Source: Coenobita brevimanus (lineage: Eukaryota; Arthropoda; Malacostraca; Decapoda; Coenobitidae). From it: 64,000 nucleotides of DNA. This document shows positions 32,313 through 44,442 of the stretch, one piece after another (positions within the stretch are counted from its first letter, which is position 1; every line of letters starts with the position of its first letter). Both the position numbers and the translations under genes were made by a program. The notes under the pieces were generated by a model that was given only the letters and a program-made list of their open reading frames with translations, searched no databases and was not told the origin of the DNA. Location of the stretch: the NCBI GenBank assembly GCA_032717465.1, contig CM064690.1, positions 14,845,175 through 14,909,174 of the forward strand. Direction: 5' to 3'.

Positions 32313-33047
32313 CAGGATGGAGATGGTGGATTGTTTGTTCTCTCTGATTAATTTTGTAGCCTACTGTATATAGTGTGATAATAATCAACATGCTGTTAAT
32401 TATAAGAAGAGTGATTCATGTATATCCACTTGTATATATAATTAGTGAAGAATAGATGCTAGCTTTACAAATTTGGTAATGAAAAGTTAAATTTGGTAAT
32501 GAAAATTGAGGAGTTTGGTAATGTGGCCGTTGCGATCTGGCAACTCTGTTACCCCATCATAAACAGTCATAGCCTAACTCCGATCGAGAGCAGATGTTTA
32601 TCGCAGTGCAAGCCACATGTGCTCGTTTTTTGTGAATAAACAGTGAATAAACTGCAACACCTCACCACTAGAACACACGGGAATTTGCAGTGTTAAGAAA
32701 GTAGAATTTAAAGTGCAAATGATTAACTGTGGAGTGCAAACTGGTGGTTGAAACCAGTCCAGGAGCCAGGGACATGTTGTAAGTACCCAGAATGTTTAAT
32801 ATTGTATAAACTCACCTCTAAAACCTCATTCTCTGGTTCTTTTGCATTTATTCCAGTCTTTTATGACCCATATTGGTGTGATTTGGGTCTTAAATAGGTG
32901 CTATGCATGTCCAGAGGGAGTTGTACAGGTGTTTTTCTGAGTTAGGGTCCATAAGTACAAGTCCAGGAGGCTGGGGCCCACTATCTGGACAGGACCACTT
33001 TCCGGACGTGCCTTTGGCTCTGTTACATCGGATATTGGGGGATTACT

Positions 33048-34157
33048 TTATCTCAGTTGAGATGCCAAACTGCATTAGAAATGTGCCCATTAAAAAAAAA
33101 AAAATGCTAATATGATATATGTAGCATCTACACGTTTTTCGTTATATGAGGTACGTAACAGCTATCAGGTTAAGAGGTGGTCCTGTGTCTCCTAAAGGAT
33201 TACCAGTTATTGGAGTGTAAAGGTTTCTCCCTTTTCCATATTGTTGTCATACTGTTGTCAGCTTTACTTACGGTACTGTAAAACCGCCTAACTTCGGACT
33301 TGAGTTTAACTTTGGACATTTGAGGAAATAATGTAATGAACCAAAATAATCGGAATATGGCTTTGTATTTTGAAAACCAAAAAATATAGGCAGTTAGATG
33401 AAGCATTGAAGTACTGTATATCATATTAAAATAACATGAACTTGACATGAATGGAAGTATGTGAAAAAAAAGTTGCAAAACTGGTTGAAAAAATTAATGT
33501 GTTTTCGTTCCCCTGAAAATTTTGTCTGTGCAGAAATTTTGGAAGTAGATGTGTGAACCAAAACAGGCAGATTTTTAAGAACATTTATTGTAGATGACAT
33601 GCACCAAAGGAATTTACGAAATATCTGAGAATGAAAATAATAATTTTACCTCAGGTTTTTGTTTTTACAGACTAACTTTGGACACTATGTTAGAGTAAGG
33701 TTTTTAAAACATGTAAAGGGGACATGCCGCACCTTTGATAATCCCATAGTTGATGACTTTAGTGATGTAGGTAGAGAAGACATCATTAACCCAAGATAGG
33801 AAGACCTGTGTCATATGGATACACGGCCAGGGTGCGTTTAAGTTTCATGGTTAATGGTATCCAGAATAATGGGTAATGGGCAACATTTTTCTTTACACCA
33901 AGGAATCCTGAGCCAGCTTATGCTGTTTCTGCCCGCAGGCTCAAGTTACCGCCATTGTCGACTCTCTGGTGAGTACCTGTGTATCCAGTTGGCACATGTC
34001 TTCCTGTAGCATATAATTTTTGTAAAAACAAAAAGAGAGAGAGAGAGAGAGAGGAGGGCCATTCTGGTCAAGGTCGAACACTTGAATGCACATTTTGAGT
34101 GTTTTAGGCACAATATGACCATGCACATGCGTGTAACATGTCCCACTATATGCAGTA
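33048..34157. other. Unassigned spacer
   Basis: AT-rich sequence between two Tigger elements with an A run at 33091-33102 and a (GA)n tract at 34034-34053. I see no gene or recognisable element. Confidence 0.6.
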
Positions 34158-37100
34158 CAGTAATCCCTCCACTATCTGATGTAATAGAGCCAAAGGCATG
34201 TCCGGAAAGTGGTCCCATCCGGATAGTGGGCCCCAGCCTCCTGGACTTGTACTTATGGGCCCTAACTCAGAAAAACACCTATACAACTCCCTCTGGACAT
34301 GCGTAGCACCTATTTAAGACCCTAATCACACCAATAAGAGACATAAAAGACTGAAATAAATGCAAAAGAACCATAAAATGAGGTTTTAGAGGTGAGTTTA
34401 TACAATATTAAACATTCTGGGTACTTAAAACAAGTCCCTGGCTCCTGGACTGGTAGTTATGGACCCTAACCTAGCCTAACTCAGAAAAACACCTCCCTAC
34501 TGCACATGCATAGCACCTAAGACACTATTCACACCAATAAGGGACATAAAAGAGTGAAATCAGGTGTTAGAGGTAAGTACAGTATGGAAAATACAGTACA
34601 GTATGAAACATTCTGGGTACTTACAGCAAGTCCCTGGCCATCTCGATGAATAACCCGCCTCCTTTCAGACTCTGCAGTAAGGAGGAGTTCCTGAAGCACC
34701 TGCAGTACACTGTACATGAAGCCTTGCACTGAACTTAGTCATTTGTACTCAGAATTCCATTCTCTTAACACTGCGTACCCTAGTCTTGTGCTCCATTGTA
34801 CCCTAATGAAATAAGTGTTGCACTCTGCACTTAAAATCTTTGCATTCATTAATCCATTTTCTAAACATAACACACTCTAGTTTATTAACGCTACATTGAA
34901 GGTCTATAAAATCAGTGTCTTTTCACTCAGAATTCTAATTTCTTAACACTATGCACTGTTTTTTTTCACTGCATAACACTGTAAATTCCCGTGTGGTCTA
35001 GTGGAGAAGTTCTAGCCGTTTAATCACTGTCAGAGTCTGAGAGTAGCTGTTGCAGGTGACCTAGGGGTTCGTCGCTGGGTCGTAGTGATGGAGTACCCAC
35101 TGCAGACGACTCTGGAGAGAAGCGCAAACTCACGTCAAGTGGTGACTCCACCGTGCCTGATATGCTGGGCTGTGGCTCGGAGGATGAGGGCATGTCTTGG
35201 GGAGGCAATGGAGTGGAGCCAGGGCTGGGCACAGCTTGGGTCACGGGTCTGAAAAAGCTGTCAATGGTTGATTGACGCAAGGAACGACGATTTTGACGAT
35301 TAATGATGCGCTGCCGGAAAGTGTGCACTTCTTCCACAAGTCCTAAGGGCCCCATCTCCCTGTCGCACTCTGGGTGTTCCATGTAGTCCAGAACGAACTC
35401 TAGGTGTTCCCGGAGTGGCTCAGCTTGGGGATGGCTGGAGTAGTGTCACGCTGAGAGGAGTCTGCATCATCGTCGCTGTCCTCATCGGAATCTTCAAGCT
35501 GGGTACTGACACCTGCAACTGAAGATGTGAGCTCAATATCAGACATGGTCTGATACCCAGGATCGCCTTCGTTGTCATCCAACCACTCACGCACTTCGTC
35601 CACATCAACATCGTCCCCATGCGTACTTAGATGTGCATGGAAGTCATCCACGCCAAAACCTGGGAAATCATGCTCCACATCTGTTCCGAGAAGCAGACGA
35701 GATCAACCATTTTCTAGAGTCTTGACAGGGACTTCCTTCCATGCACTGGCCCAGTTGTAGATGGCAGACTTGATGTAGCGGCGAAGGTTTTCCAAAGTCG
35801 CTGGCCTCACGTGTCCCGTCCCTCCCTGTGTTCGTCCTCGTCCTCGAGAACAAACATCACCTCGTCCAGGAACTTCCTTCGGTACAGCCTCTTCGTTACC
35901 ACGATCACTCCTTGGTCCACTGGTTGGATGAGAGCAGTAGCATTAGGTGGCAGAAACATGCACCTAATGCGGCCATTCTCAGCCACCAAGTCCTTGTCGC
36001 ACGGGTGAGCAGGTGCATTGTCGAGGAGAAGGAGGGCCTTTACCTGGTCGGGTGGGATTGCCAGTTTCTCCGTCTGGTAATGGATGACATCCTTGACGAA
36101 ATGGCGGTGGAACCAGTTTTTGAAGACGTGGGCAGTGAACCATGCCTTCAAGGAATGGTACCAAACGACGGGAAGGACATCCATCACCCCACAAAGACAC
36201 CGAGGCTGCTTTTGCACGGCCAACATTAATGGGCTTAAGCTGGTGCATGCCGTTAGCATTGGCACAACACAAAGCAGATATCCGTTGCTTGGAGAGCTTG
36301 CGGCCAGGTACACGCTTCTCTGTTTCCTCAGCTAGAGTGTTCGTAGGCAAAGAGCGATAGAATAAGCCAGTTTCGTCAGTGTTGTAGACTTGACCGAGAG
36401 TGAGGCCCTCCCTGTCAATCAAGCGCTTCACCTTGTGCCGAAACTCATCTACCCCATCCTTGTTGGCGTCCAAAGCTTCGCCATGAGACTTACGGTTGGT
36501 AAGGTCATGTCGTAACTTGAACACGAGGAGCCAATCTTCGGATGCCTTGAAGTCTAGGGCGTCGTGAAGCCTTGCGAACTTCTCAGCAGCAGCCTTCAGC
36601 TCAGTGCCACGCACCATCACACCAGTAGCACGTTGCTGTCAATACCAAATCAACGTGGAGCTGTCGACTTCTGCATACTTGGGAGTATACGTCACCTTCC
36701 TGTCCACGTTGCATTTGCTTTTTGACGAGAAGTCAGCCGTGTACAGCATGAGTGTGTCGCAGGATCTCTTGATATCAAACAAAGTAGATTGGGGCAGGTT
36801 GAATTCATGAAGGATGCTTGAGGAAGATCATCTCACATCCACCTTGTCCAATATTTCCCTCTTGTTCTCCAGAGTCAAAACCACTCTCTTCCTCTTCTCA
36901 GGCGGTGGGGCCATCATCACACACACGAAGAAGAGGCACGAGAGCAGCAAGAGTGCCTGCAGCAGGTAAGGCACCACCACAAAAGCGAGCACGTGGGTGG
37001 CCATGACGAAGAGCGTGCACACAACGAGAGACAGGTGGTAAGTGGGGAGGATGCAAGGGCGCTTTAGCGGATGTCGGCGGAACGACGCACCAAAACACAG

Positions 37101-37271
37101 CTGGCCCGCGCCATGCGCGCCAACTTCAAATTACGGGCGGGAAAAAGTTGGATTTTTTTCAGATTTTTTGCTGTTTTTGGCCCATTTTGGGAATATTGGA
37201 TCCAGGGACGAAAATGTCCGGTTATTGGGGATGTCCAGAAATTGGGCATCCGGATATTACGGGGATTACTG
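34158..37271 (-). mobile_element. Tigger/pogo-like DNA transposon copy 1, full length (3.1 kb)
   Basis: Inverted ends: cagtaatccctccactatct on the left and, read inward from 37271, cagtaatccccgtaatatcc, each flanked by TA (34156-34157 and 37272-37273). It is colinear in opposite orientation with copy 2. The transposase is on minus, with long non-coding subterminal regions, especially 34158-35019. Confidence 0.92.
35020..37004 (-). pseudogene. Tigger/Jerky-like (CENP-B family) transposase, copy 1
   Basis: The in-frame hydrophobic opening MATHVLAFVVVPYLLQ (37004) precedes the canonical start MMAPPPEKRKRVVLTLE (36917). An HTH-psq type domain follows (KREILDKV ... ILHEFNL), then a Tc5/CENPB HTH region (KAAAEKFARLHDALDFKASEDWL) and a DDE_1 core. 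Catalytic acidic residues: YNTDETGLFY (about 36385), LLLLDNAPAHP (about 36015) and ALIQPVDQGVI (about 35920). The C-terminus is acidic (LDDNEGDPG) and contains QSTIDSFF at 35251-35274, a PIP-box pattern. Lesions: TGA in the HTH (DVR*SSS), a TGA at 36639-36641 that is shared with copy 2, frameshifts near 36220 and 35700, and a TGA after GRDT near 35810. It would bind the terminal repeats and cut and paste at TA; now inactive. Confidence 0.88.
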
Positions 37272-37436
37272 TATATATATAGATAGATAGATAGATGGAT
37301 ATAGATGTAGATAGTGCAGCCTCATTGTGTGATAAATTGCTACAGCGATAGTTTAGAAGTTGTACCATGTCTTGATACAGCATTAAAAAATTAATCGAGA
37401 TTTTTATCTATATCCATCACCATATGCCCTAATCCC
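37272..37436. other. GATA microsatellite and diverged direct repeat
   Basis: (TA)n/(GATA)n at 37272-37300 is followed by gcctcattgtgtgataaattg...ttaatcgagattt (37309-37400). That block is a diverged direct copy of 40033-40135. The two copies bracket RTE-A copy 4 and the pogo-like fragment at 39735-40010. Confidence 0.55.
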
Positions 37437-39716
37437 GTAAGGGGTGGCCACAAACAAATCGCCTCCATGTCGCCGTGTCCCCTGCCATTTCACTGTCCTG
37501 CTTCCCTCTCTCTCTTATACCTCTTCACTTCATCCCTCCATCTCATCCTTGGCCTCCTATCCCTTTCCCCCCCCTACACCTCACTCACACTCTTCATCTG
37601 TCTCGCACTCTCCATCCCCTCCACATGGCCAAACCACCTCAGTCTGTTTCTCCTAATGCTTCTTATCACATCCACATCCACACCACAATGCTGCTTCACA
37701 TCCTCATTTGTCAGTCTGTCTTCCCATGTTGCACCAGATGCTCCTCTCAGATAACTCATTTCCACTGCTCTCACTCCTGACTTCTGTCCCTCCAGCAAGG
37801 TCCAAGCTTCACTTCCATACATCAGAGTTGGTATCACAATACTATCATGTAGTACCTTTTTCACTGTGATGCTCACTTCCCTGTTTCTGATCACTGCTTT
37901 CAAAGAACCAAGCAACCTTTCTTCCTTGTTGTACCCTTTCAAGCACGTCACCCTCCAAACTTCCATTCTTACTCATCACATTACCCAAGTACTTAAACGC
38001 ACTCACATTTTTCCATTTCCTCCTCATCCAGCCTCGCTGTACATTCACTGAATTCACTACTCTCAAAGATCATAACTTTACGCTTCCCTACATTCACCTT
38101 TAGATTCTGTTTTTTACACGCTCTCCCAGACTCATCCACCAAGCCTTGCAGCTCCCCTTTGTCTTCACTTAACAACACAGTATCATCTGCAAACAACAGT
38201 ACTGGGAGTTTCCAAACACTGCCCTCTCTCATTAGGGCCACTTCAACATCCACTGGCCTACCTTGTATCTCTTTTATTACCCCATCCATGTACAGATTGA
38301 ACGACCATGGAGACATAACACATCCCTGTTTCAAACCAACCTTCAAAGAGAAAAATTCACTCAGTTCACTATCCACATGCACGGCAACCTTAACACCCTC
38401 ATACTTACTCTTCACAGCATTCAACAACGTCCCATCTTCTCCATATATTCTTAATACTTTCCACAGTCCTTGTCTTTCCACCATATCATATGCTTTCTCC
38501 AGGTTCATGAAGGCAGCATACAACTTCTTTCCCTTCTCAAGAGAGTTTTCCACTAAAGCTGTAAGAATGAATATCTGATCTACACAACCCCTTCCTTTCC
38601 TAAAGCCTCCCTGTTCTTCTCCAACTAATTCCTCTGTCATTTCCCTGACTCTGTCAATAAGTATCCTACCATATACTTTTCCTATTGCACTAAGAAGACA
38701 AATGCCCATCTGATTACCACGCACTTCTTTTTCCCCTTTTCCTCTATACAAGGGAATAATTATACCTGACTTCCAATCCTCCGGGACTCTACCTTCCTCC
38801 CAGGCCAATCTGCACATTATCTACATCCATTCTACTTCTCTCTCTCCCCCATGCTTCAGTATTTCACCACACAGTCCATCAATTCCTGGGGCTTTCCCCA
38901 TTTTTACTTTCTTCATTGCTTCCACAGCTCCATCCTACTGATTTCTTCCTCTCTTCTCACATCCAGCCATTCCCCAGGCACTTATACTCACATTACATTC
39001 ATTCTTTATGTTCAACAATTCCTTTAAGTGTTCTCTCCATCACATTACTTTTTCTCCCATCTCTACTGGTAATTGACCATTTTTATCTTTCACCCCCCTA
39101 CTAACTTCATTGCCACCCTGTCCAATTCCCTTTACCTCTCTCCAGAACATTTTCATACATTCCCTCCTCTTTACACCCAAATTCCTTCCACTCTCTTCAT
39201 ACTCTCTCTTATTAATCATTTCAGCTCTCTCTTCCTCTCTACATATAACTCTTTCTTCCATCTCTCAAATTTTCCATGCCCATATTTCTCATCCAGTCAC
39301 TATATGCTTTCTTCCTTTGTGCCATAGCCTGTCTCACCTCTTCATTTCAGCATGCTGTTCCTTGCAACCACTTTTGTCTTCTCTTCACTGCACAGACCAC
39401 CTCACTGCTGCACATATTTCTCCTGTGAATGTCTTGCACACACCTTCCACATCCCTCATCTACTCCAGTCCATATTTACCCAATCGCTCCTCCACTTCTC
39501 TCTCATGTTCTGGCTTTTTCTCATCCTCTTGTAACCTTTCCACTCTCCTTGCATCTACTCCTTCCTCCATCCTTCTCTTCTTCTATTTCTCCATTTTACT
39601 TGGACCTTGATTCTCACCACCACCAAGAGGTGGTCAGAAATTCCACTTCCCCAACCTCTATATGCTCTTGCATCTATTACACACCTTCGCAGCCTTTAAT
39701 TCACACACACGTAATC
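37437..39716 (-). pseudogene. RTE-A LINE copy 4 (minus), 5'-truncated and decayed
   Basis: Read on minus, it is colinear with RTE-A copy 2 from the end of the endonuclease (about 39716, matching the DYVCVDERMRR region) to the terminal ggtggccacccc equivalent at 37437. The best-preserved part is the RT frame 38817-37993: CRLAWEEGRVPEDWKSG, GGFRKGRGCVDQI, FMNLEKAYDMVE, CVMSPWSFNLYMDG and LLFADDTVLL near 38180. Many frameshifts and stops occur elsewhere, for example before 38817 and in the C-terminal part (37574-37966). The GATA tail is eroded to tctatatcc. This is the oldest-looking of the long RTE-A copies. Confidence 0.82.
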
Positions 39717-39734
39717 ATTCGGGATTTCACTTCA

Positions 39735-40010
39735 GTGATATTTTCAACAGCTGCCTCCCAAGAATCTTGTGCTGACGTGGTGATGCACGGAAGTCAAGAT
39801 GGCTGCCCAGTGTTTACATTGGCTGTGATCGCTGCCTTTCGTTCTATTTTGTACATGAAAGGCCACAGAATGACCATTGTCATTGCCAGATAACAATGCA
39901 AGTGCTTAACAAAAAGTGCAGTGTGCATTATTAAGTGAAGTGATGCCTTTTTGTGTGTGAAATACTGAAACTTGTGACTTGGAGAACGTGTCAGCTTTTT
40001 GTAATCATCA
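39735..40010 (+). repeat. Pogo-like 5' subterminal fragment, copy of 52978-53380
   Basis: agtcaagatggctgcccagtgtttacat (39802-39829) and attaagtg-type words near 39932 match 53056-53083 and 53292-53300 in the same order. The second copy leads directly into the degenerate pogo transposase, so this is probably the same subterminal region without its gene. Confidence 0.55.
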
Positions 40011-40815
40011 TCCCCATAACAGGGTTGGACAGTGCAGACTCATTATATGACTTCTCATTATGTGATAAATTGCTACTGTGGTAATTCAAAAATTATACCC
40101 TTCGTTACAGTGTTAAGCAATTAATCGTTATTTCGGTATACAGTAAGACCTCAATATAACCGATTTCAGTGGACTGGAATTCGCTTTTATTGGAATTGAG
40201 GAACTACTGTACCGGGCTAAATTCTTATACGAAGTATATCGGAAAAGTCTGATAAAGCCAGAAGCAGTCCGGACTGCCTGACCATTTCAGCTATGTTCAC
40301 CACAGTAAGGTGAATAAAAGACTTGTTTATCAGTGTGCAGTACAGTACTGTACTGTATTATTATACAGGCATACCCCAGTTTAACGATCTAATTGGTTAG
40401 GTAAAACCCCATCATTAGGTGGGGTTTCATATATCAGGGTACTTTTAACATGTACAGGTATTTCAATGTGGACTGTTTACCAGCCTTGAGTTTCCCCCCA
40501 AACCATGTCCAAAACCAACCCAGATGAGTCCAAAACAGGCTTAAGGGGAGTGGACTCCAGCAGGGACCGATTTTCGACTGACAAAGGCATTTTGTGAGAG
40601 GTACTCCATAAAATCGCTCCGAGTATCACTCGTTCTCTGTAAAAATTTGGTAGCCGTACGACAATTCTTTCCCCTTAAAACAAATTATTTTGTAATTCAA
40701 ATTTTGAGGTCACTTCCCTGCAGAAATCTCCATTTTCTATGGAGTGTATAATATGACCACTTTTTTTTTTTTTTTTTTTTTTTTCCTGCAAAAATTGTCA
40801 TACATCTGGCAATGG

Positions 40816-40817
<2 letters not shown>

Positions 40818-40876
<59 letters not shown>
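40818..40876. repeat. (GT)n microsatellite
   Basis: About 29 uninterrupted gt units. A T run lies nearby at 40759-40784. Confidence 0.97.
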
Positions 40877-40877
<1 letters not shown>

Positions 40878-41381
40878 AGGGTGGCAGCGAGGCAGGAAAT
40901 ACCAGAGATGATAATTATGACACAGGGAGAGGTGAGACACACCAGCCTTGGTCTCAACCTGTTCTCAGTCTGCGCTAATCTTGGCCATTTCTCATCATTT
41001 TTGGACACTTTTTGAAGATGGGGTGACCATCTAAGACGCTACTGCAATGTTAGAAAGTGGCAGAGAATCTAACGCCATTTTGAGGGGAGAAAAACGTGTC
41101 GTAAGCAGCAATTCTTTCTCCACCATCACCACCTCCCTCCTCACTTGCCACCTCACCTGATGACCCCCAACCTTCTACGTCTTTTTCTCCAACTTTGTCG
41201 TCTCCAACACCTTTTACCTCTTCATAACTATCCCAAATCCATCCATCCATCATCTTATCCTACATTGCCCCATGAGGAGTGTAGGAGCCCAGGGCTAGAC
41301 AGTTGGTCCTGGAATTTAAGATGAGAGTGACCAGCCTCACTCATCCCTGAGTGGCATTACGTGAGCAATAAACCCTAACCA

Positions 41382-41456
41382 TCCCTTGGATATAAACCTT
41401 CACCGGCTCAATCCGATTGGAGCACCGTTATTACCCACTAAACCACCAGGCGCCAA
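41382..41456 (-). repeat. tRNA-like (SINE head) sequence in left foldback arm
   Basis: Inverted copy of 43222-43300. On minus it reads ggcgcctggtggtttagtgg with an A-box-like tggtttagtgg, and later ggtttatatccaa as a B-box-like element. It faces outward from the foldback centre. Confidence 0.5.
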
Positions 41457-41764
41457 AATTTGGTTATATGGTTACCACCCAGCATAGTAAATGGTTTCCT
41501 GGTGTACAGGAAACCATTTGGCTTGTCACTCAGTGTAGAGTCACCCATAGGCAGAAGGAAGAGGAAAGAATGAAGGAAAGAAAGACAGAAGAGGGAGTGC
41601 AAAGTCACCTGCAGGCAGAAGAAAGTGAAAAGAGTGAAGGAAAGAAAGACAGAAGAGGATGGATGGAAATAAGGATGGAGGAGAGGAAAGGGCAGACACC
41701 GGAGAGCAGCACGACATCAGGTGAGTGGATGGTGAGTGCCCCCACCTACCACACAACTAACTCA

Positions 41765-41795
<31 letters not shown>

Positions 41796-41981
41796 GGTAC
41801 CTAAGTTGTTTCTAATCGTACAGACACTGCAAGTCAACAGAAAACGAGTGATATCCTGGAACTAAACCTATTGTCCTTTGGAGTGATGGAATTCCATTTG
41901 TTTTGAATGTAAGACAAAAAGCAAAATACCTACAAGAGGAGGAATGAAAGGGGAACATTTTGTGCGGATATCTTTTTCAGA

Positions 41982-42653
41982 TAGGTGAAGTCAGTGAATG
42001 TACAACGAGGTTGGATGGTGAGGAATTGGAAAATGTGAGTACATTTAAGTACTTGGGTAGTGTGATGAGTAAGGATGGAGGTTTGGAGGGTGAAGTGCTT
42101 GAAAGCGTACAGCAGGGAAGAAGGTTGCTGGTTCTTCGAAAGCAGTGATAAGAAACAGGGAAGTGAGCATGGAAGTGAAAAAGTTACTACATGACAGTAT
42201 TGTGATAACAACTCTAACGTATGGAAGTGAAGCTTGGACGTTGTTGGAAGGACACAAGTCAAGAGTGAGAGTAGTGGAAATGAGTTATTTAAGAGGAGCC
42301 TGTGGAGTCACATGGAGAGACAGGCTGACGAATGAGGATATAAAGGAGCGTTGTGGTGTGGATGTGGATGTGATAGGAAGCGTAATGAGGAACACACTGA
42401 GTGGTTTGGCCATGTGGAGAGGATGGAGGGTGAAAGACTGGTGAAGAGAGTGTATGTGAGTGAGGTGGAGGGGGGAAGAGGGAGGGGGAGGCCGAGGATG
42501 AGATGGAGGGATGCAATGGAGAGGTATATGAGAGAGGGGAGTGTGAGTTGGGAGCAGGACAGTGAAATGGCGGGGGACAGGGCGACGTGGAGGTGATTTG
42601 TTTGTGGCCACCCCAAACTGGATTGAGGTGTCTGGCACTAGATAGATAGACAG
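41982..42653 (+). mobile_element. RTE-A LINE copy 3, 3' fragment in foldback spacer
   Basis: A 12 bp target duplication atctttttcaga at 41970-41981 and 42654-42665 brackets a 5'-truncated RTE-A that starts in the SECTARLDGEELENV-coding region and ends in a (GATA)n tail. Coding remnants: KLLHDSIVITTLTYGSEAWTLL, CGVTWRDRLTNEDIKERCG and RGRGRPRMRWRD. Frameshifts lie near 42120 and 42395. It is highly similar to copy 2, so it is a recent insertion into an older foldback element. Confidence 0.92.
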
Positions 42654-43221
42654 ATCTTTTTCAGAGACTGACAAACATGACTGTAATGATTGTTTGAACA
42701 TGGCAAAAACTTTTTGCCAAAAAGTGGGTAAAATTTGTGATAAATACATAGGCATTTTGGGAATTTTTTTTGTTCAGCAATGGTGAAGAATATTAAAAAA
42801 CTTTTAGGGCAGTTTATTAATGAGGTTTTATTAGTAAAACTACCAAATATCATAGAGATCAGATGAACACTTCCCCTGGTTTCCCATTTCTCGTGTCTCT
42901 CTTTTTTTTTTATATATGTTTTATTGTGGTGGATGGGGGCGCTCACCATCCACTCACTCGATGTAGTGCTGCTGTTGGGTGTCTGCCCTTTCCTCTCCTC
43001 CATCCTTCATTTCTTCCATCCTCTTCTGTCTTTCTTTCCTTCATTCTTTCCTTGTCCTTCTGCCTACGGGTGACTTTACACTCCCTCTTCTGTCTGTCTA
43101 TCCTTCATTCTTTCCTCTTCCTTCTGCCTGTGGATGACTACACTGAGTGACAAGCCAAATGGTTTCCTGAACACCAGGAAACCATTTGCTACGCTGGGTG
43201 GTAACCATATAACCAAATTTT

Positions 43222-43300
43222 GGCGCCTGGTGGTTTAGTGGGTAATTATTGCACTCCAATCGGATTGAGCCAGTGAAGGTTTATATCCAAGGGATGGTTG
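43222..43300 (+). repeat. tRNA-like (SINE head) sequence in right foldback arm
   Basis: ggcgcctggtggtttagtgg at 43222 contains an A-box-like tggtttagtgg, and ggtttatatcc at 43288 sits where a B box (GGTTCRANTCC) would be, about 50 bases downstream. The spacing fits an internal RNA polymerase III promoter of tRNA origin. The cloverleaf is not intact, so this is a SINE-type head, not a tRNA gene. Confidence 0.5.
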
Positions 43301-43436
43301 GGGTTGATTGCTCATGTAATGCCACTCAGGGATGAGTGAGGCTGGTCACTCTCATCTTAAATGTTGGGACCAACTGCCTAGCCCCGGGCTCCTACGCTCC
43401 TCATGGGGCAATGTAGGATTGGATGATGGATGATGA

Positions 43437-44081
43437 ATTATGCATATATTATTTTTTTTCTGTAGAAACTAATCGACCAAATTTACTCAAACTTTGAGAT
43501 GTTAGTGCTCATATAAAGTAACAAAACATATAAAAAAATCAGACAGATTTAAGAAAAACAAATGTACCTTCATCAGTAACAACTGACTCTTCTCCAAAAG
43601 ACAATCTAAATGGCCTAACAGCTGTCAAGGGAACTAAGCCAAGCCTAACACTAAAACCAGCAAATAAAACCTGAAGATCATAACGAATAGGTTAGAAAAT
43701 ATCAAACACCTTTCATCACTTCTTGTAAGTCCATGTCCAGTCCTGGTCATCATCCTTGCTATCTTCCCCAAGGCTAGGGGACATATGGTGCTACCCAACA
43801 CTCAATCCCCCTCCTCAAAGCTCTCAAACCCGATCTCCAGGGGAGGGTCAGAGGGGGGTGGCAATGGAGTGCGATGTGATGACCCAGGCGGGGGCGATGG
43901 AGTGCGATGCAATCACTAAGGCAGAGGTGATGGGGTGTGATGCACTGGCTCAGGCGGTGGTGATGGAGTGCAGTATGATGATAGAGGAGGTGGTGAGGGA
44001 GACAGTTGCAATGTCTGATGAGGTGGTGAGGGAGACCCGCGGCGATGATTGATGTAGCGATGGAGTCTGTTGCGGTGGCTC
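43437..44081. other. Pogo-X subterminal region
   Basis: 43437-43760 shows no gene. From 43770 to 44081 there are imperfect repeats (gcgatggagtgcgatg-type words) that continue the serine/proline-rich C-terminal coding region of pogo-X on minus, out of frame. Confidence 0.45.
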
Positions 44082-44280
44082 TCATCGTGATAAGGGAGAC
44101 AGAGACAGTGGCTGAGGTGGTGTGGGAGATGGAGGCCATGACGAGGATGGCAGTGATGGGGTGGCAGAGTGCCTTAGTGGAGACACAGGTGACAAGAGAG
44201 ACGGCGATTGCCTGGAGGTTAGGTCCAGCACAACCGGCCGAGCACATCCTTGGCGGGAGGTGTCCCTTGATGTTTTTCTG

Positions 44281-44442
44281 CTGGTTGAAGGTTGAGGAGA
44301 TGCGCTGCTGGTTGAAGGCTGGGGAGATGCTCTTCTGGTTGAAGGCTGGGGAGATGCTCTGCTGGCTGAAGGCTGGGGAGATGCTTTGCTGGTTGAAGGC
44401 TGGGGAGATGATCTGCTGGTCAGTGGCTGGGGAGATCCTGTG
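44281..44442. repeat. 27 bp tandem repeats coding SPQPSTSRA
   Basis: Six head-to-tail units of ctggttgaaggctggggaga-type sequence (27 bp, nine residues on minus). They make a low-complexity linker after the PIP-box pattern of pogo-X. Confidence 0.9.

Larger units (their letters stand above)
29060..32330 (+). mobile_element. RTE-B LINE, nearly intact
   Basis: A second RTE-like lineage, with the same gene order as RTE-A but only moderately similar at protein level. The tail is (GAT)n at 32262-32300 rather than (GATA)n. The 5' boundary is not defined; I place it near 29060, just before the first endonuclease codons. No target duplication was found. Confidence 0.75.
28732..32548. mobile_element. 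hAT-like element remnant holding RTE-B
   Basis: The ends are cagggttgccacttggta on the left and, read inward from the right, cagagttgccagatcg. Both are flanked internally by several copies of tttggtaatga in both orientations (28745-28810 and 32468-32526). The CAGRGTTGCCA start is typical of hAT elements and subterminal repeats support it. I cannot see a convincing 8 bp target duplication, so the call is tentative. Confidence 0.45.
28505..33047. mobile_element. Tigger deletion derivative (copy 3), carrying nested insertions
   Basis: The left end is cagtaatccctgtaatatcc after TA (28503-28504). The right end ggatattgggggattact is at 33030-33047. 28505-28730 matches the end next to the transposase start in copies 1 and 2, and 32550-33047 matches the opposite subterminal region (gaacacacgggaatttgcag, and the ggcgcctg-free gggtccataagtacaagtcc block). 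The transposase is missing. The middle is replaced by a hAT-like element with an RTE-B LINE. Net length without insertions is about 0.73 kb. Confidence 0.75.
41238..43436. mobile_element. Foldback (long inverted repeat) element, 2.2 kb
   Basis: 41238-41766 is the inverted complement of 42897-43436 along almost its whole length: ctacattgccccatgaggag at the outer ends, the caggaaaccattt hairpin, the cagaaggaagaggaaagaatg block, and gtgagtggatggtgagtgcc near the inner ends. The original spacer was about 450 bp; RTE-A copy 3 is inserted in it. Transcription through both arms would give a ~530 bp double-stranded RNA. There is no coding region. The superfamily is unknown; no clear target duplication is seen. 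Confidence 0.8.

Noticed and set aside
32169..32351. Acidic D/E-rich ORF
   Set aside because: It is the (GAT)n tail of RTE-B read in one frame.
37272..37310. GATA run after Tigger copy 1 as the tail of RTE-A copy 4
   Set aside because: RTE-A copy 4 is on minus, so its tail would appear as TCTA/TATC at about 37400; the GATA run is on the wrong strand and side.
40737..41015. Reading frames of repeated TH or VC across 40740-41015
   Set aside because: Translations of the (GT)n/(CA)n microsatellite and a T run.
43222..43300. Functional tRNA gene
   Set aside because: A- and B-box-like words are present, but the arms do not form a cloverleaf and the B box is degenerate; SINE-like origin is the better reading.
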